Part shown: piece by piece, positions 44,801 through 56,279 of the stretch
Position numbering within the stretch: the first letter of the stretch is position 1
Layout: each line of letters starts with the position of its first letter
Assembly: GCF_028372415.1 (NCBI RefSeq)
Contig: NC_092875.1
Location: 189,563,522 to 189,627,521, forward strand
Source: Notamacropus eugenii
Lineage: Eukaryota > Chordata > Mammalia > Diprotodontia > Macropodidae
DNA: 64,000 nt
Reading direction: 5' to 3'
The notes under the pieces: generated by a model
What the model was told of the DNA's origin: nothing
What the model saw: the letters and a program-made list of their open reading frames with translations, nothing else
The model's database searches: none
Position numbers and translations under genes: made by a program

Positions 44801-45300
44801 GTTAGAACACATCTGGATTATGTTTGAATGCTACATTTTAAGATGGAATATATGCAAGGAGGAATATTAGGAATATTAAATTGACTAGAATTATTAAATT
44901 AAATTAGGAATATTAAAGGGTCTAGAAACCATTTCTTAAGAGAGTCATTTGGAAAAACTGGGGCTGTTTAGCTTAATTAACAGAAAACTTAGGGAAGCTA
45001 TTACTGCTATCTTCAGATATATGAAGGATGCCATGTAGAAGTGAGAGCAGACTGTGTGGCCCCTGCAGAGGCCCCTAGAGGTTCATTCAACCAACAGGTA
45101 GAAGATATAGGAAGGCAGATTTGTGCTCAACATGCAGAATAATTTCCTAACAATTAAAGTATTCAATGAGGTGCTGAGAACCCAGTCACTAGAAGTATTC
45201 AAGCAAAGACTGTATGACTTACCTGTCTGGTATGTTGTAGAATGGAATTCTTTCATGGAATAGGAATTTAAATCAGCTGACTTCAAAGGTCTCTTCCAAC
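44800..45300 (+). mobile_element. CR1/L3 LINE 3' region
   Basis: 'aggatgccatgtagaagtga', 'cagaataatttcctaacaat', 'tattcaagcaaagactgtat', 'aaaggtctcttccaactatc' in CR1 order. Confidence 0.65.
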
Positions 45301-45704
45301 TATCAATCCCTATCAACAAACACTTATTAAGCACCTACTATGTGCCAAGTAGAATGCCAGGCTTTGTAGATATAAATGCAAAAATGAGACAGTCCTTAAC
45401 CTCAAAGAGCTTACAGTCTTCTTGGTGGATATAATATATCTACAGGTAAATAAATAAAAAATATTAAAAAGATAAGGACACTGAAATTTATGAATGTGGT
45501 CACTAACAAATAGGGGTATCAGACAAGGCCTCTTGAAAGGGATGGTTTTTGAGCTGGACCTTAAAAAATGCTAGAGCTTCCAAGAGACAGAAATGAGAAG
45601 GGAAAACATTCCAGATATGGGGCAGGAGGTAGGGCAGGGCATCTTGTATATGTGAAACAACAAGTGGGCTGGTTTGGTTGGTAATAGAAGGTAAGGAGGA
45701 ATTA

Positions 45705-45840
45705 ATGTGTGGTGGTAGTAGTAGTGGTGGTGGTGGTTGTGATGATGGTGATGATGGTGGTGGTGGTGGTAGTAGTGGTGGTAGTGGTGGTGGTGGTGGT
45801 GGTGGTAGTAATAGTGGTGATGGTGGTGGTGGTAGTTGTC
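45705..45840. repeat. (GGT)n-rich simple repeat, the 3' tail of the LINE
   Basis: About 135 bp of GGT with GAT and AGT variants. On the minus strand it follows directly the LINE end 'aaggaaggacaact' as (ACC)n. Frames that read as poly-Gly/Ser or poly-His are repeat artefacts. Confidence 0.85.
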
Positions 45841-46866
45841 CTTCCTTCTTGAAGAGGACAAAAATGACATCACTATGTTAGAGCCAAGGTACACTGTGTC
45901 TGGCTGTGGCTGATCAGACTAATACAAGCTCAGAAGACTCTACCACAAGTGAGGCACAAATAGAGTCCATATGCTCATTTGGAGTGGTGATATCTCTAAA
46001 CTGGCACATCTCATGTTTCTTTTGAGCTACTGTAATTTGGTTTTGCTCATAGAATACAGTTCCTTCTTTAATGCGGGCATATCATGCTGGATGGTCCTTT
46101 ACCACATTACACAACTTATTCCAAGTTTTTCAGAGAGACTTTGAAAGTCTCTTGTATTGCTTCTTCTGACCTCCATGTGAGCACCTTCCTTGTATGAGTT
46201 CTCAATAAAATGTGTGTGTGTTCGTCTTTTGTTGCCGAAGAAGATCATGCCATCGGAGAAATGATGACATGACTTGCACTTGACTTTGTTTTTGAGTGAG
46301 GGAGGGCTGTGTAGGTCACCAGCCTCACTTCTCCTCCAGAGCCATCTGAATCCAGTGACCAGATATTCATCAGGATGACTGGAGATGAACCAGGATGAGG
46401 CAATTGGGGTTAAGTGACTTGCCCAAGGTCACATAGGTAGTGAGTGTCAAATGTCTGAGGTGAGATTTGAACTCAGGTCCTCCTGACTTCTGCACTGGTG
46501 CTCTAGCCACTGCACCACCTAGCTGCCCCTCTCAATAAAATAGTCTTTCAGGCAAATGCCCATTTGGTATTTGAACATCATGGCCAGACCATCAGAAATG
46601 TACTCTCTGCAGTAGAGTTTGAATGCTTAACAGTTTAGTTTGAGAAAGGACCTTGGGGTCCAGTACCTTATCTTGCCAAGTGATCTTTAGAATCTTCCTA
46701 AGACAATTTAGATGGAGGTGATTCAGTTTCCTTGCACAGTGCTGGTATACTGTCCAGTTTTCACAAGCATACAATGAGGTCAGTACAATGACTCTGTAGA
46801 TCTTCAGTTTGGTAGGCAGTCTAATACCACTTCTCCCCCACACTTTCCTTTGGAGCCTCTCAAACA
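45841..46866 (-). mobile_element. Zinc-finger LINE 3' portion, split by a SINE
   Basis: Minus strand: the ORF2 C-terminal region starts at 46867 with FERLQRKVWGRSGIRLPTK, then YRVIVLTSLYACENWTVYQ, KLNHLHLNCLRKILKITWQD (46867-46592). After the SINE there is a C2H2-like finger (45894-45956: C-x2-C, then LISH, the last ligand replaced by Gln), then the 3' end and (ACC)n. The clade is uncertain (RTE-X-like or CR1-like). It is inserted in L2 and carries a stop inside the finger. Confidence 0.7.
46212..46530 (-). mobile_element. Complete SINE with zinc-finger-LINE-type tail, TSD CTCAATAAAAT
   Basis: It is flanked by CTCAATAAAAT at 46201-46211 and 46531-46541. In plus view it runs from the tail 'cgtcttttgttgccgaagaa' through 'cagcctcacttctcctccag' to the head 'tgcaccacctagctgcccc'. 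Confidence 0.9.
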
Positions 46867-47759
46867 CTGAGCTAGCATTTCAGAAAGATGGACCAGAATG
46901 AAATTGTAAAGGACTTTGAATGCCAAATGAAGGAGTTTGTATTTTATCTTAGAAGTCCTGAGCAAGTGAGTGACATGGTCAAATCTGTGCTCAATTTTAC
47001 AACTGAGTGGAAGATGGATTGGAGAGGGAGAGAGATTGGATTCAAGAAGAAAGATTAGGAAGCTATTATAGTATTTCACATGAGTGGTGATGAGGACCTG
47101 AACTCAATGGCTGAAGTGTGATTAGAGTAAAAGGGATACATGTGAGACATATTGAATGAATTTAACAAAAATTGGAAAACTAGTTGGATGTTGTGGGTGA
47201 GTGAGAGTGAAAAGTAGATAATAATTCCTAGGCTGTGAACCTGTGTGCCTAGAAAAATGGTGGTAAGCTTGATAGAATTATGAAGTTAGGAGGAAGAGTG
47301 GGTTTCTGGGGAAAGATAATAAGTCCAATTTTGAACACAATGAGTCTGAGAAGCCTATGAGGTTTCCAAGTGGAAAAGATGAATAGGCAATTGAAACTGT
47401 AGAGTCAGAATTCAAGAGAAAGATGAGAGATGGGTGTGTAGATTGGAAAGCATCTACATAGAAATGGTTGTTGAATCCATGGGAATTATGAGACCACTGA
47501 GAGAAAATATGTAGAGAAGAGGAGGATTAGGACAGATCCCTAGGGTACATCCAGGCAAGGTAGTGGGATATAGATAATAATTCAGAAAAAAATGACTTAG
47601 AATGACTAGCAAGATAGGTAGGAATAGAAATATGATACCACAGTACCACAAAATTCCTGGGAGGAGAAAGAATACAGAAAGGAGTGGTCAACAGTGATGG
47701 ACATTGCAGAGAGATCAAGAAGGATAAGCACTGATTTAAAAAAACAAGTCACTGAATTT

Positions 47760-48006
47760 GGCAGCTAGGTGGTACAGTGGATAGAGTGCAAGGCCTGGAG
47801 TCAGGAAGATGAGCCTTCCTGAGTTCAAATCTGGCTTCAGACATTTACTAGCCCCATGACCCCTGACAAGTCATTTAGCCCTGTTTGCCTCAGTTTCCTC
47901 ATCTGTAAAATGAGCTGAAGAAGGAAATGGCAAACTACTCCAGTATCTCTGCCAATAAAACCTCAAACAGGGTCAGAGAGAGTCAGACACAACTGAACCA
48001 CAACAA
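47760..48006 (+). mobile_element. MAR1-like SINE, complete
   Basis: 'ggcagctaggtggtacagtg', 'tcctcatctgtaaaatgagc', 'cagagagagtcagacacaac'. Confidence 0.9.
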
Positions 48007-48009
48007 TGT

Positions 48010-48590
48010 AAGTGAGTGGGAGGTAAGTGTAGACAACTTTATTTAGGAGTTTGTGAATGGGGGGAGAGATGAAGGAATGATAGGATTGAGTGAAAAAAAT
48101 TTAATAATGAGGTGATCTGGACATGTTTTCAGGCAACCTTAAAGGAGTCAGTAGATAAGGGGGGTTGAAAATTAGAGATAGAGAGAGAAATGACCAAAAG
48201 AGTTAGCTATCAGGAAAAATGGGGGGGATAGGATCAAGGGTACAAGAGTAGAAAACCAGGCATAAGCCAAGAGATCTAACTTATCCTATGAGATTGAAGC
48301 AAAGGAGGAGAAAATGGAGATAATTTGGGGGTATTTTAACATGTAGAATTGGCAAGAAGAGAGAGCTTGTGATGACCAGTATCAACTTTTCCGGTGAAGT
48401 CTGAAGCTTGGTCCTCTGATAAGATGGTATGGATTCTGTAGGAAGCTTGAGAAGAGAATGTTAGGAATAGTTATTATGGGGATTATAAAAGAAAGTTAAT
48501 TTGGAAAGACTAAAGGGATTGCTTTACAATGCCTAGGGCCCATTTGAGACCAGATGATAAAAATTTGTAAAGGACCAGTCAGTATGGCTT
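48010..48590. other. Unassigned purine-rich stretch
   Basis: May be a further reverse L2 part ('aacttttccggtgaagtctg'). Not resolved. Confidence 0.3.
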
Positions 48591-48665
48591 TGTAGGGAAC
48601 CAATCAGCATGGTTGTGTGACTAGATGATCTCGAAGCTTCTTCCAGCTATAAGACTGTATGATTC
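48590..48665 (+). mobile_element. CR1 terminus
   Basis: 'ctagatgatctcgaagcttc' and 'ttccagctataagactgtat' match the CR1 end. Confidence 0.5.
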
Positions 48666-51195
48666 CTTCATCCTCAATTTGGAAGAGTGTGCTCATTTCA
48701 GCTGATCTCACCCATGATGGCCTTTGGTCTTATGCTTGTGTAATAAGAGTGCCTAGTCATTGGCACAATATGCCCTGACCGGTTCAGTATAACACACGGA
48801 GATTTGGTGAATCTACTTCCAGGCATGTGTAATGGAGAGGTCCTTTCCCATACTTTCCCCTACAGACACTGTTTTGGTTTCTTCTGATAGATTACTATGG
48901 GAACTGAGCATGCAGACAAAAGTTTCAGTCAGATGATCTCTGACTTTTTTCCTTAGCAACTTTTGAGTGAAGATTGTTCTAAGCGTCCCTGGAATAGGAG
49001 GGTCAGTGGCCTCAGGTGCCTTTATCAGACTACTTGGCAGTTATGTCTATAAACATATGGCATCTCTGTTTCTTTTGTCTTAAGTTTATTCTTTCCTTAT
49101 TATAGGTAAATGAGTGTCCTGAAAGAGGATCACCCAGGAGACCAGTGAGATTGGGAGATCCATCAAAGGCCCCACTGGCAATTGGAATCCCAGAACCATA
49201 GCAGCTGAGTCTAATGAGGAGCCTGAAAAGCAGCCAAGCAATTTTCATGACTTAGTCCAGTAGCGGAGTGGCCCATCAGCCAAGAAAGCATGTCCTGAGA
49301 GGTGCCAGCCCAGCTGAGGAAAGGAACAACATACTCACTGTCCATGCCACACCCAGAAGAGAACTTGGTGGGGATGAAGAAAAGGGAGAAAAGGACTCTC
49401 AAGGCTGATAGGTACTCTTTGGTCATATGTGCCCTTTACATGTACAATTTTCTGTATAAGTTTGCACCTCCTCTCTCTAGGAAATGAGTGTGAGCAGGGA
49501 AGATTCTGCTCTCTGGTTTTGGGGGATGTTTTTGTAATTTCTGTCCTTGTTCAACCCTCGATGAATATCCATTTGTAAAAGTTCATTGATATCAACTAGT
49601 TAATTGATATGAGGGAATCACATTGGATGGGGGCTCATGAGCAGTTTGTATTAGAAATTGCACTAGGCTAGGGTTAACCTAGAACCCTGAGGGAGAATGA
49701 GTGTGACAGATGGCATCATTTTTTCCAGCAGAATATGAAACTTGGCCCTCTAATAAGAGGGAGCCATAAGTCATCCTCTAGGTCTCCAACCTGCCCCTGT
49801 TAGAGTGGGAGTTGGGAGAAAGAATCCAGAGAGAGTATAACATTTGCTTTCTTCCTATCATCCTCAAGCGAAAAGTACTATGTACTATAAGAAGATGCGT
49901 CCACCCATTCCCAAAACCAAGACCTTCTAGTGCATCTGAGCTCCTCCAACTCACTCCTGAATGGGAGCAAGAAAATGGGGTGAAGAGTGTGGCAAGCAGT
50001 GCCATGTGGGAGGCAAGTGGTTCATTGGCACAGTCCTCCTTTCTACCAGGCAGCTTTTCAAAGATCCAAATCACACGCTATTTTTGTCTGGGCAGCCTGC
50101 CTCTCCATAGTCAGCCAGCTTTCCTCTCTAATAAGCTGTCCATTTGCAAATCTGCTACAGAGAGGTGGCCTCTACAGACCAAGCAGGGCCGAGGGCTCTT
50201 TACTCTCACAAGGCCTCAGCAAACTCTTCGTACAGCTCTCACTTGGTGGCATTGTGCCCAATCAAACATCATGAACCAGTTCGGGGTGGGAGAAGAAGCT
50301 CCTATTTCTTCCTCTCTCCCCTTCCTTTTCTTTTTCTTCCAGCCTCTCCACGTGTATGGTAAATATTAGCAATGCACATGTTAAAAGTTTCTTGTCTGCT
50401 TTCCTAGGAGATGACTGACAGCCCTTAAGTGCAGCGTCTTTTGTAAGTGAAGTGACTGACAGTCTTCAAGGAGAGAGCACTTTCCACAACTTTCAAATGT
50501 GACTTTGTCTCGATAATGTCAGTTTGTGCATTTCTGTGTAACTGTGTTGCTCTCAATGCTTTTAACCCTCTGTGGTGGCAGCTTTCATTTCTTGTGATCT
50601 AGGCTCCATGGGGGAATAAAGGGAGAGCACAAAGGAAACCCAGTGCAGAGGCAATCAGCCCAGGGACTCAAATTCGGCAGAATTTCTTCTTTGGAACCAG
50701 GCTAAGTGAAATCCTCCAAGTTGCTAATCTCTGGAGAACTTCTCAGATTTCCCAACTTGGAGATTTTAAACTTTCCTATTGAAAGTGGATTAGCTAGGCA
50801 CCAAATGGGGAAGAAAGAAAGGAAGGGGTAGGAGAAGGAAGAAAGGAAAAGTGAGCCTGGCTTCTTTCTTGGGCCAATAGAGCAAAACTAAAAGCCAGCT
50901 GCAGGTGAAAGTAGGTGAGGGATGATGGGCTGAGGAGAATGATAGAAAAAGTGAGGAACATGGAGGAGAGCTCATTTAAGAATCACATCGAGTTAAAAAG
51001 TAAGCCTTCACCCAACAGCACATTCTCGGTAATAGTAGGAAATGGAACTTGTAGATTGTGGGAGTTTTTTTTTAATTTACTTCTTTAGGTCAGCAGCTCT
51101 GGACAAACAATATGTGAAAAGCACATGAGGAATGTGAAATGTGCTAAATATTTGTTTTAATAAATGTGTTAAATAAATACTTCATATCTGAAATG
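48666..51195. other. Longest repeat-poor stretch of the window
   Basis: About 2.5 kb with no transposon that I can name. It holds the longest frame outside repeats (49812-50369, plus, 185 codons), but two other frames overlap it and no domain is visible, so no gene is called. The part at about 50000-50760 has mixed, non-simple sequence and is a candidate conserved element. Confidence 0.4.
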
Positions 51196-51199
51196 GCTG

Positions 51200-51610
51200 A
51201 ATAAGTTACAGGCTATGCATGCTACAGAGTGCTAGTGCTCTATAAGAAATGATGAGGAAAATAGTTTCAGAAAAACCTGGGAAGACTTCTATGAGTGGAT
51301 GCAAAGTGAGCAGAACAGCTTATACAGTAACAGAAACATTTTAAAGACTATCAACTCTGAAAGATTTGGGAACTTGGATCAATACAGTGACCAACCACAA
51401 TTCCAAGGAAGTTATGATGGAACATGTTATCCATCTCCAGAGAGTGGTGGTGAGCTGATGGATGGAGACAGCAGGCAGAAGTATATGTTCATTTCATTCT
51501 TTTCTTTTTTCTTTCTTTGGATATTGCTAGTATAGGATTTATTTTGTATGGATACGCATATTTGTAATCGCTTTTGTTTTTCTTGTCTTCTCAATGGGTG
51601 GAGGTAATAA
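51200..51610 (+). mobile_element. L1 3' end, older copy
   Basis: 'tctataagaaatgatgagga', 'aaacctgggaagacttctat', 'tgttatccatctccagagag', then 'ttcttgtcttctcaatgggt'. Confidence 0.7.
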
Positions 51611-51611
51611 T

Positions 51612-51735
51612 AAAGCATGACTTGGCTGGTAGGATGGGGAAGGCTGTGCATGGTTTTAAATGCTGTACTGAGGAGGCAATAGGAAGCCACTAAATATTTT
51701 TGAGTAGGGAGATGATGTGGTTAGATATGCACCTT
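51612..51735 (-). mobile_element. L2 fragment, reverse
   Basis: 'gcatggttttaaatgctgta', 'caataggaagccactaaata'. Confidence 0.6.
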
Positions 51736-51755
51736 AATAAGACTATTTTGTCATC

Positions 51756-51815
51756 TGTGTGTGTATGTGTGTGTGAGAAAAAGAGAAAGAGACAGAGAGA
51801 GAGACAGAGAGAAAA
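51756..51815. repeat. (GT)n then (GAGA)n simple repeat
   Basis: GTGTGTAT units give way to AGAGACAGAG units. Confidence 0.85.
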
Positions 51816-51936
51816 TAGATTATGCCAATGTCTAGGAATAGGTTCTAAGGTTCTGAATTAGTAGGGGAAGGCAGTGGGATTGAAGAGATGGAAATGACCA
51901 ATGCCTTCCCCTACTAGTTCAAATCCTTAGAACAAT

Positions 51937-51938
<2 letters not shown>

Positions 51939-52029
<91 letters not shown>

Positions 52030-52048
52030 CCTCCCTCCCTCCCTCCCT

Positions 52049-52092
<44 letters not shown>

Positions 52093-52164
52093 CTCCTCCT
52101 CTTCCCCCTCCTCCTCCTTCCGCTCCTCCTCCTTTTCTCTTCCTCTTTCTCCTCTGGCTCCTCC
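51939..52164. repeat. (CT)n / (CCCT)n pyrimidine tract
   Basis: About 85 bp of pure CT, then CCCT units, then CT again, then interrupted CTCCTC. One strand is only pyrimidine for more than 150 bp. Arg/Glu-rich frames are artefacts. Confidence 0.95.
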
Positions 52165-52480
52165 TTCTTTTTTCTTCTTCTCGGTGATGAGGAAGAGCGA
52201 GATAGAGCTTGTTCTAGGAGCTGCTATTTGAGGTTGAGAGGGGTCCTGTGGCCGCCATGACAATGCTATTGGTTCTCCTCACCTTGCGTATCTTAGTTTC
52301 CAGAGCACATGGTGTCCCAGAAGCCACACTTTACGGGACTTCAGAACTGGAAAAGTAAGTGATAAGGCTGTGGTCAGATGTTGCGTAGGACTGCCCTTTT
52401 CAATGGCATCAGCTAAGCTGATTCCCCAAGTGTCTCATCCAACATCACCATCACCCACCTCCTTTCTCTGTCAAATTGTA
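52165..52480. other. Unassigned stretch
   Basis: No named repeat or gene. Confidence 0.35.
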
Positions 52481-52484
52481 TCAT

Positions 52485-52605
52485 TTGATAAAATTTAAGC
52501 TCTTTGAGAACAGGAACTGTGTCATTTTGATCTTTATTATCCCAGTACCTAGCGCAGTCCCTGATATACAGTAGGAATCTTATAAATACTTGTTGATTGA
52601 TGAAT
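52485..52605 (+). mobile_element. L2 3' end
   Basis: 'tttgagaacaggaactgtgt', 'cagtacctagcgcagtccct'. Confidence 0.65.
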
Positions 52606-53050
52606 TTGTTTTGGATGCTATAGAGCTTGGGGGCCAATTGTAGCAACATCAGATTCTGACTTTGACAGTCAGAACCCTTGCAAAGATGATGCTGAGAGGC
52701 TGCATTGTGTCCCTGCCCATTTTTCCAGGAAAAGTCACAGGAAACATGAGCTGGGTAATGTCAGATCTCTTTCTTATTTGGCTCTGTACTGCTTCAAGTG
52801 ATCAGGCAAGAGCAGGGACTGGAGAATTGGGTTGGGGTGGTGAGGGAGGGCTGCTGTTTTGCATTCAGAGACCTTCATAGGGCTCATAGGGCTTCATAGC
52901 CTACCCCCCCAACCTTTCCAGCCTTCTTATATCTTACACCTCCCCCTCCCCTGAACCTCACATGGCCTATGATCCTGTATCCTGGCCTCATCCCCCAAAA
53001 CCTTCCAGCTCTGGATTCTGGGTGTATGTCTGCCCCCAATGACTAAACTT
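52606..53050. other. Unassigned stretch
   Basis: C-rich in its second half; no repeat named, no gene supported. Confidence 0.35.
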
Positions 53051-53054
53051 CCCT

Positions 53055-53340
53055 TTCTCATCATCTCTTCCTCTTATTTCCCTTCAAGTCCCAGCTAAAA
53101 TCCCACCTTCTGTAGGAAGCCTTCACTGATCCCATTTTAATTCTAGTTTCTTCTCTCTGTTAATTATTTTCAATTTATCCTGTTTACAACCTGTTTGCAC
53201 ACTATCTCCCCATTAGATTGTGGGCTCCTTGAAGGCAGGAGCTGTCTTTTGCTTTCCTTTGTCTCCCCAGTGTTTACTATAGTGTCTGACACATAGTAGG
53301 CATTTAATAAATGTTTGTTTACTGACTGACTAAGGATATA
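53055..53340 (+). mobile_element. L2 3' region
   Basis: 'cttcaagtcccagctaaaat', 'gattgtgggctccttgaagg', 'acatagtaggcatttaataa'. One of the best-preserved L2 ends here. Confidence 0.75.
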
Positions 53341-53389
53341 AGCCCTCTGTTCCAGGATTGTTTAATATTTAGAGTTATGAAATATTTGG

Positions 53390-53620
53390 GTTACATTTCT
53401 ATTGCACTTTAAGATTTGCAAAGTATTTTATATATGTTGTCATATTTTAATTTTTACAACAATCTTGGGAGATCCCCATTTTACAGATGAAGAAACTGAG
53501 ACTGGCAGAGGTTAATGGACTTGCTCAATATTACACAGCTGGTATGGGTCTGAGGCAACATTTGAACTCAGGTCTTCCTGATTTCTAATGCTCTATCTCC
53601 CAGGTCACCTAGCTACACAG
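53390..53620 (-). mobile_element. MIR SINE, reverse
   Basis: 'aagatttgcaaagtatttta', 'ccattttacagatgaagaaa', 'tgaactcaggtcttcctgat'. Confidence 0.7.
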
Positions 53621-53971
53621 GACACTAGATGATGAGTTTTAATGATGGATATCCAGCAAGTTCAAGACCTTTGCTCTAGGACACCAACTGAGAGTCATTT
53701 GGGGATGGCAGGAGCTAGAGCGCTAATGACTATTTTTGAAGAAGGACTTGAGTGAGGAGCCGCCTGGGAGGGCATCTCTCTCCAGATAATCTATGGGGAT
53801 TAATGACACATTGAAACATCAAAAGAGGGAGTTTGGGATTTAGACAAAATGAGATGGGAGAGGGGATAATGGAAAGGCAAGAGAGTCCTAGATTTCTGAC
53901 GGTGGAAGCCAGCTGGCAAGGGCATCTATCTCAGAACTGGTAATAATAAGCACACCATGGCCTGGACTTTG

Positions 53972-54160
53972 GGGTCATAGAATGTTAAAGTTGGAAGGGA
54001 CTTTGGAGATTTTCTAGGCCAAACACCTCATTTTACAGATGACAAAATCGAGACAGTGTTGTTATACAACTTGGTTAAGCAATACACCAACTACATGACA
54101 GAACCTGATTAGGACCCAGGTGGCAGAGCTCTTGGCTCATCAGTGTCAGTGGTCCTGAGC
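53972..54160 (-). mobile_element. MIR/THER-type SINE
   Basis: 'aaagttggaagggactttgg', 'cctcattttacagatgacaa'. Confidence 0.6.
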
Positions 54161-55035
54161 TCAGGATAAAGGAGATTTTGGGAAAGTGGCAGAGAGTGAG
54201 AGCTAGGCTGCTAGGGGTAAGCTAAAGAGGTCAGTTCCCTAGAGACACCATAATGGTCTACCTGCCCACATATCTGACAATACCAGTGTTGCACACCTTG
54301 GCTAACATATACTCCAGAAAGTATGGGCACTTTCTTCCAAGTTTCTTGTGGCATCTGTCATCCTAACTGGATATTCCTTGTTCATCTGATTAAAATCCAC
54401 AGTGTCATTTCTCCTTAACAACTTTTTGTAAAAAAAAAGAAAAAGAAAGAAAAAAAACCTTTGTTATAAGAGAAGACTCATTGGCTTAAGTAAGGAGGAA
54501 GGGTATATTCAGAAATGTGTGTGGCATAAAAACAAACGGCATAAATATAAATGTATTTCTTAAAAAGTGACAGTGAAGAAATCAAGAATTTATCAGATAT
54601 TTGGCTACTGTAGTAGATCCATAGGTAGTTGAAGTATCCCCTAACTGTCTCTCCCACATGATAGTCGCTTTTGCTTTAAGAAGGAAGCACAGTCATTCTT
54701 CATAACAATCCTCAGATGCTGGCTCACTCATGTTAACGCCTTTAGTATGTCCCAAACTAACCATGCCAAGTAGGAGTCTGCTCAGGTTCTATCTAGGCTG
54801 CTATGTTCAATTACTTAAAAGCAATTACATTAAGTTATCCAGTTTTAATATGATTCTACTGTCATTCCAGAATGGGTATTATATCTAGGATTAATAAAGA
54901 TAGAAGGGACAGAACAAGTCTTCTTCCTGAATGTACTTTATTACTGCAAAATCTTATCTAAAAATCACAGATTCACAAAACCATAGAAACTCAAAAGGTA
55001 CAAAACACTAAGGAAAACAAATAAAATTATTATAT
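54161..55035. other. Unassigned stretch
   Basis: About 870 bp with no repeat that I can name and no supported gene. Confidence 0.35.
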
Positions 55036-55039
55036 TACT

Positions 55040-55268
55040 ATGTAATGGATAGAACACCAGGTCTGGAGTCAGGAAAACATGAGTTCAAATCCAGCCTCAG
55101 ACACTTTCTTAGCTGTGTAACCCTGGGCAACTCATTTAACCCTGTTTGCCTCAGTTTTCTCATCTGTAAAATGAACTGGAGAAGGAAACGGCGAACCAAT
55201 CCAGTATCTTTGCCAAACTCCCCCACATAAATGGGCTCACGAAGACTTGAACACAACAGAACAACAAA
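55040..55268 (+). mobile_element. MAR1-like SINE
   Basis: 'gaacaccaggtctggagtca', 'tcatctgtaaaatgaactgg', and the RTE-like end 'gggctcacgaagacttgaac'. Confidence 0.87.
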
Positions 55269-55295
55269 ATGAAATTTTTACTTACAATACCTCAC

Positions 55296-55545
55296 TTGTA
55301 AGTGAGGCAGTGTAGTGAATGGAAATGGCCTTGGAGTTAGGCAGCTAGGTGGCACAATGGAAAGAATGCCAGACTTGGAGTCTGGAAGCCTTGAGTTTAA
55401 ATTTAACTTCAGACACTGACTAGCTATGTGAACCTGGGCAAGCTGCTAAACTTCTGTTTGCCTCAGTTTCCTCATCAGTAAAATAGGGATTGTGAAAATC
55501 AAGTGAAATCATATTTATAAAGTGCTTTGCACATAGGAGTCTCTC
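55296..55545 (+). mobile_element. MIR-type SINE with marsupial head
   Basis: 'gcagctaggtggcacaatgg', 'tcctcatcagtaaaataggg', then a MIR-type tail 'aaagtgctttgcacatagga'. A short second MIR start precedes it. Confidence 0.65.
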
Positions 55546-55597
55546 TCTACATACGTATATATATATACATTTAATTGAATCTTTTTATCACATTGCC

Positions 55598-55868
55598 TTC
55601 ACTTTTAAATAATAATAATAGCTACCTTTTATAAAGCATTTTAAGATTTGCAAAATGCTTTACATATATTATCTCCTTTGGATCTCACAATAACCCTGTA
55701 AGACAGGTGTTGTTGTTACTCCCATTTTACAGGTGAGAAAACTGAATACTAGAGGGATTAAATTATTTTCTCAGGGTTACATAACTAGTAAATAATGGAA
55801 ATAGAGTTCAAACTCATGACTTCCTGACTCTGGGGCTGACATGCCATCCATAGCACCAATAAGCTGCT
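55598..55868 (-). mobile_element. MIR SINE, reverse
   Basis: 'agatttgcaaaatgctttac', 'tcccattttacaggtgagaa', 'catgacttcctgactctggg'. Confidence 0.72.
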
Positions 55869-55869
55869 T

Positions 55870-56274
55870 CTCTCCTGCCTCCCTCTCCTAACCCCCCACT
55901 CAGCATGTCATTCCTTTATAAAAAGGGCCATGAAGAATCAGACACAAATCAACAGAGACTAAACAAGAAAAGTTGTGCAGCAGCATCCCTGGCATTCATG
56001 TAGAGCTCTGTGTGCCTGTGTATGCATTGCATGCATGTGTATGTGTCTGCATGCTGCGTGAGTGGGTAGGGGACAGTAAGGTCTCACTACCCATTTCAGA
56101 GCTATGTTATGCTATTTCTACAATTCAAAACTAGGAGGTCATTTTTTTTGAAAGGCCCAAAACAATAGTATAAAAGGGAGAGAAGAGATTTGATGGTGAG
56201 TTGTTCAAAGTTAAGAATCAATGGGTGAAAAGGAAGGGGAACTACTCTTTTGTTGAAACTCTGTACTTGTCAGC
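55870..56274. other. SINE tail remnant and unassigned sequence
   Basis: 55925-55975 looks like an RTE-type SINE tail ('catgaagaatcagacacaaa'). The rest is unassigned, with a short TG-rich part near 56010-56060. Confidence 0.35.
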
Positions 56275-56279
56275 TGCTC

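Larger units (their letters stand above)
45302..47755 (-). mobile_element. L2 LINE, reverse, split by another LINE
   Basis: The left block (45302-45703) is the L2 3' end ('gcacctactatgtgccaagt', 'aaacattccagatatggggc'). The right block (46867-47755) continues through the 3' part into RT, where the minus strand reads ILLDLSAMSITV near 47700-47735, a decayed form of L2 'LLDLSAAFDTVDH'. It is a long copy with many breaks. Confidence 0.75.

Noticed and set aside
45571-45894. His-rich and Gly/Ser-rich proteins
   Set aside because: Both are translations of the (GGT)n repeat at a LINE tail.
49812-50369. 185-codon open frame in the repeat-poor island
   Set aside because: No recognisable domain, two other frames overlap it on the same strand, and it ends in a pyrimidine-rich tract that gives Phe/Leu/Ser runs. 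Length alone is not enough.
51919-52263. Arg/Glu-rich protein on the minus strand
   Set aside because: Translation of the (CT)n tract.
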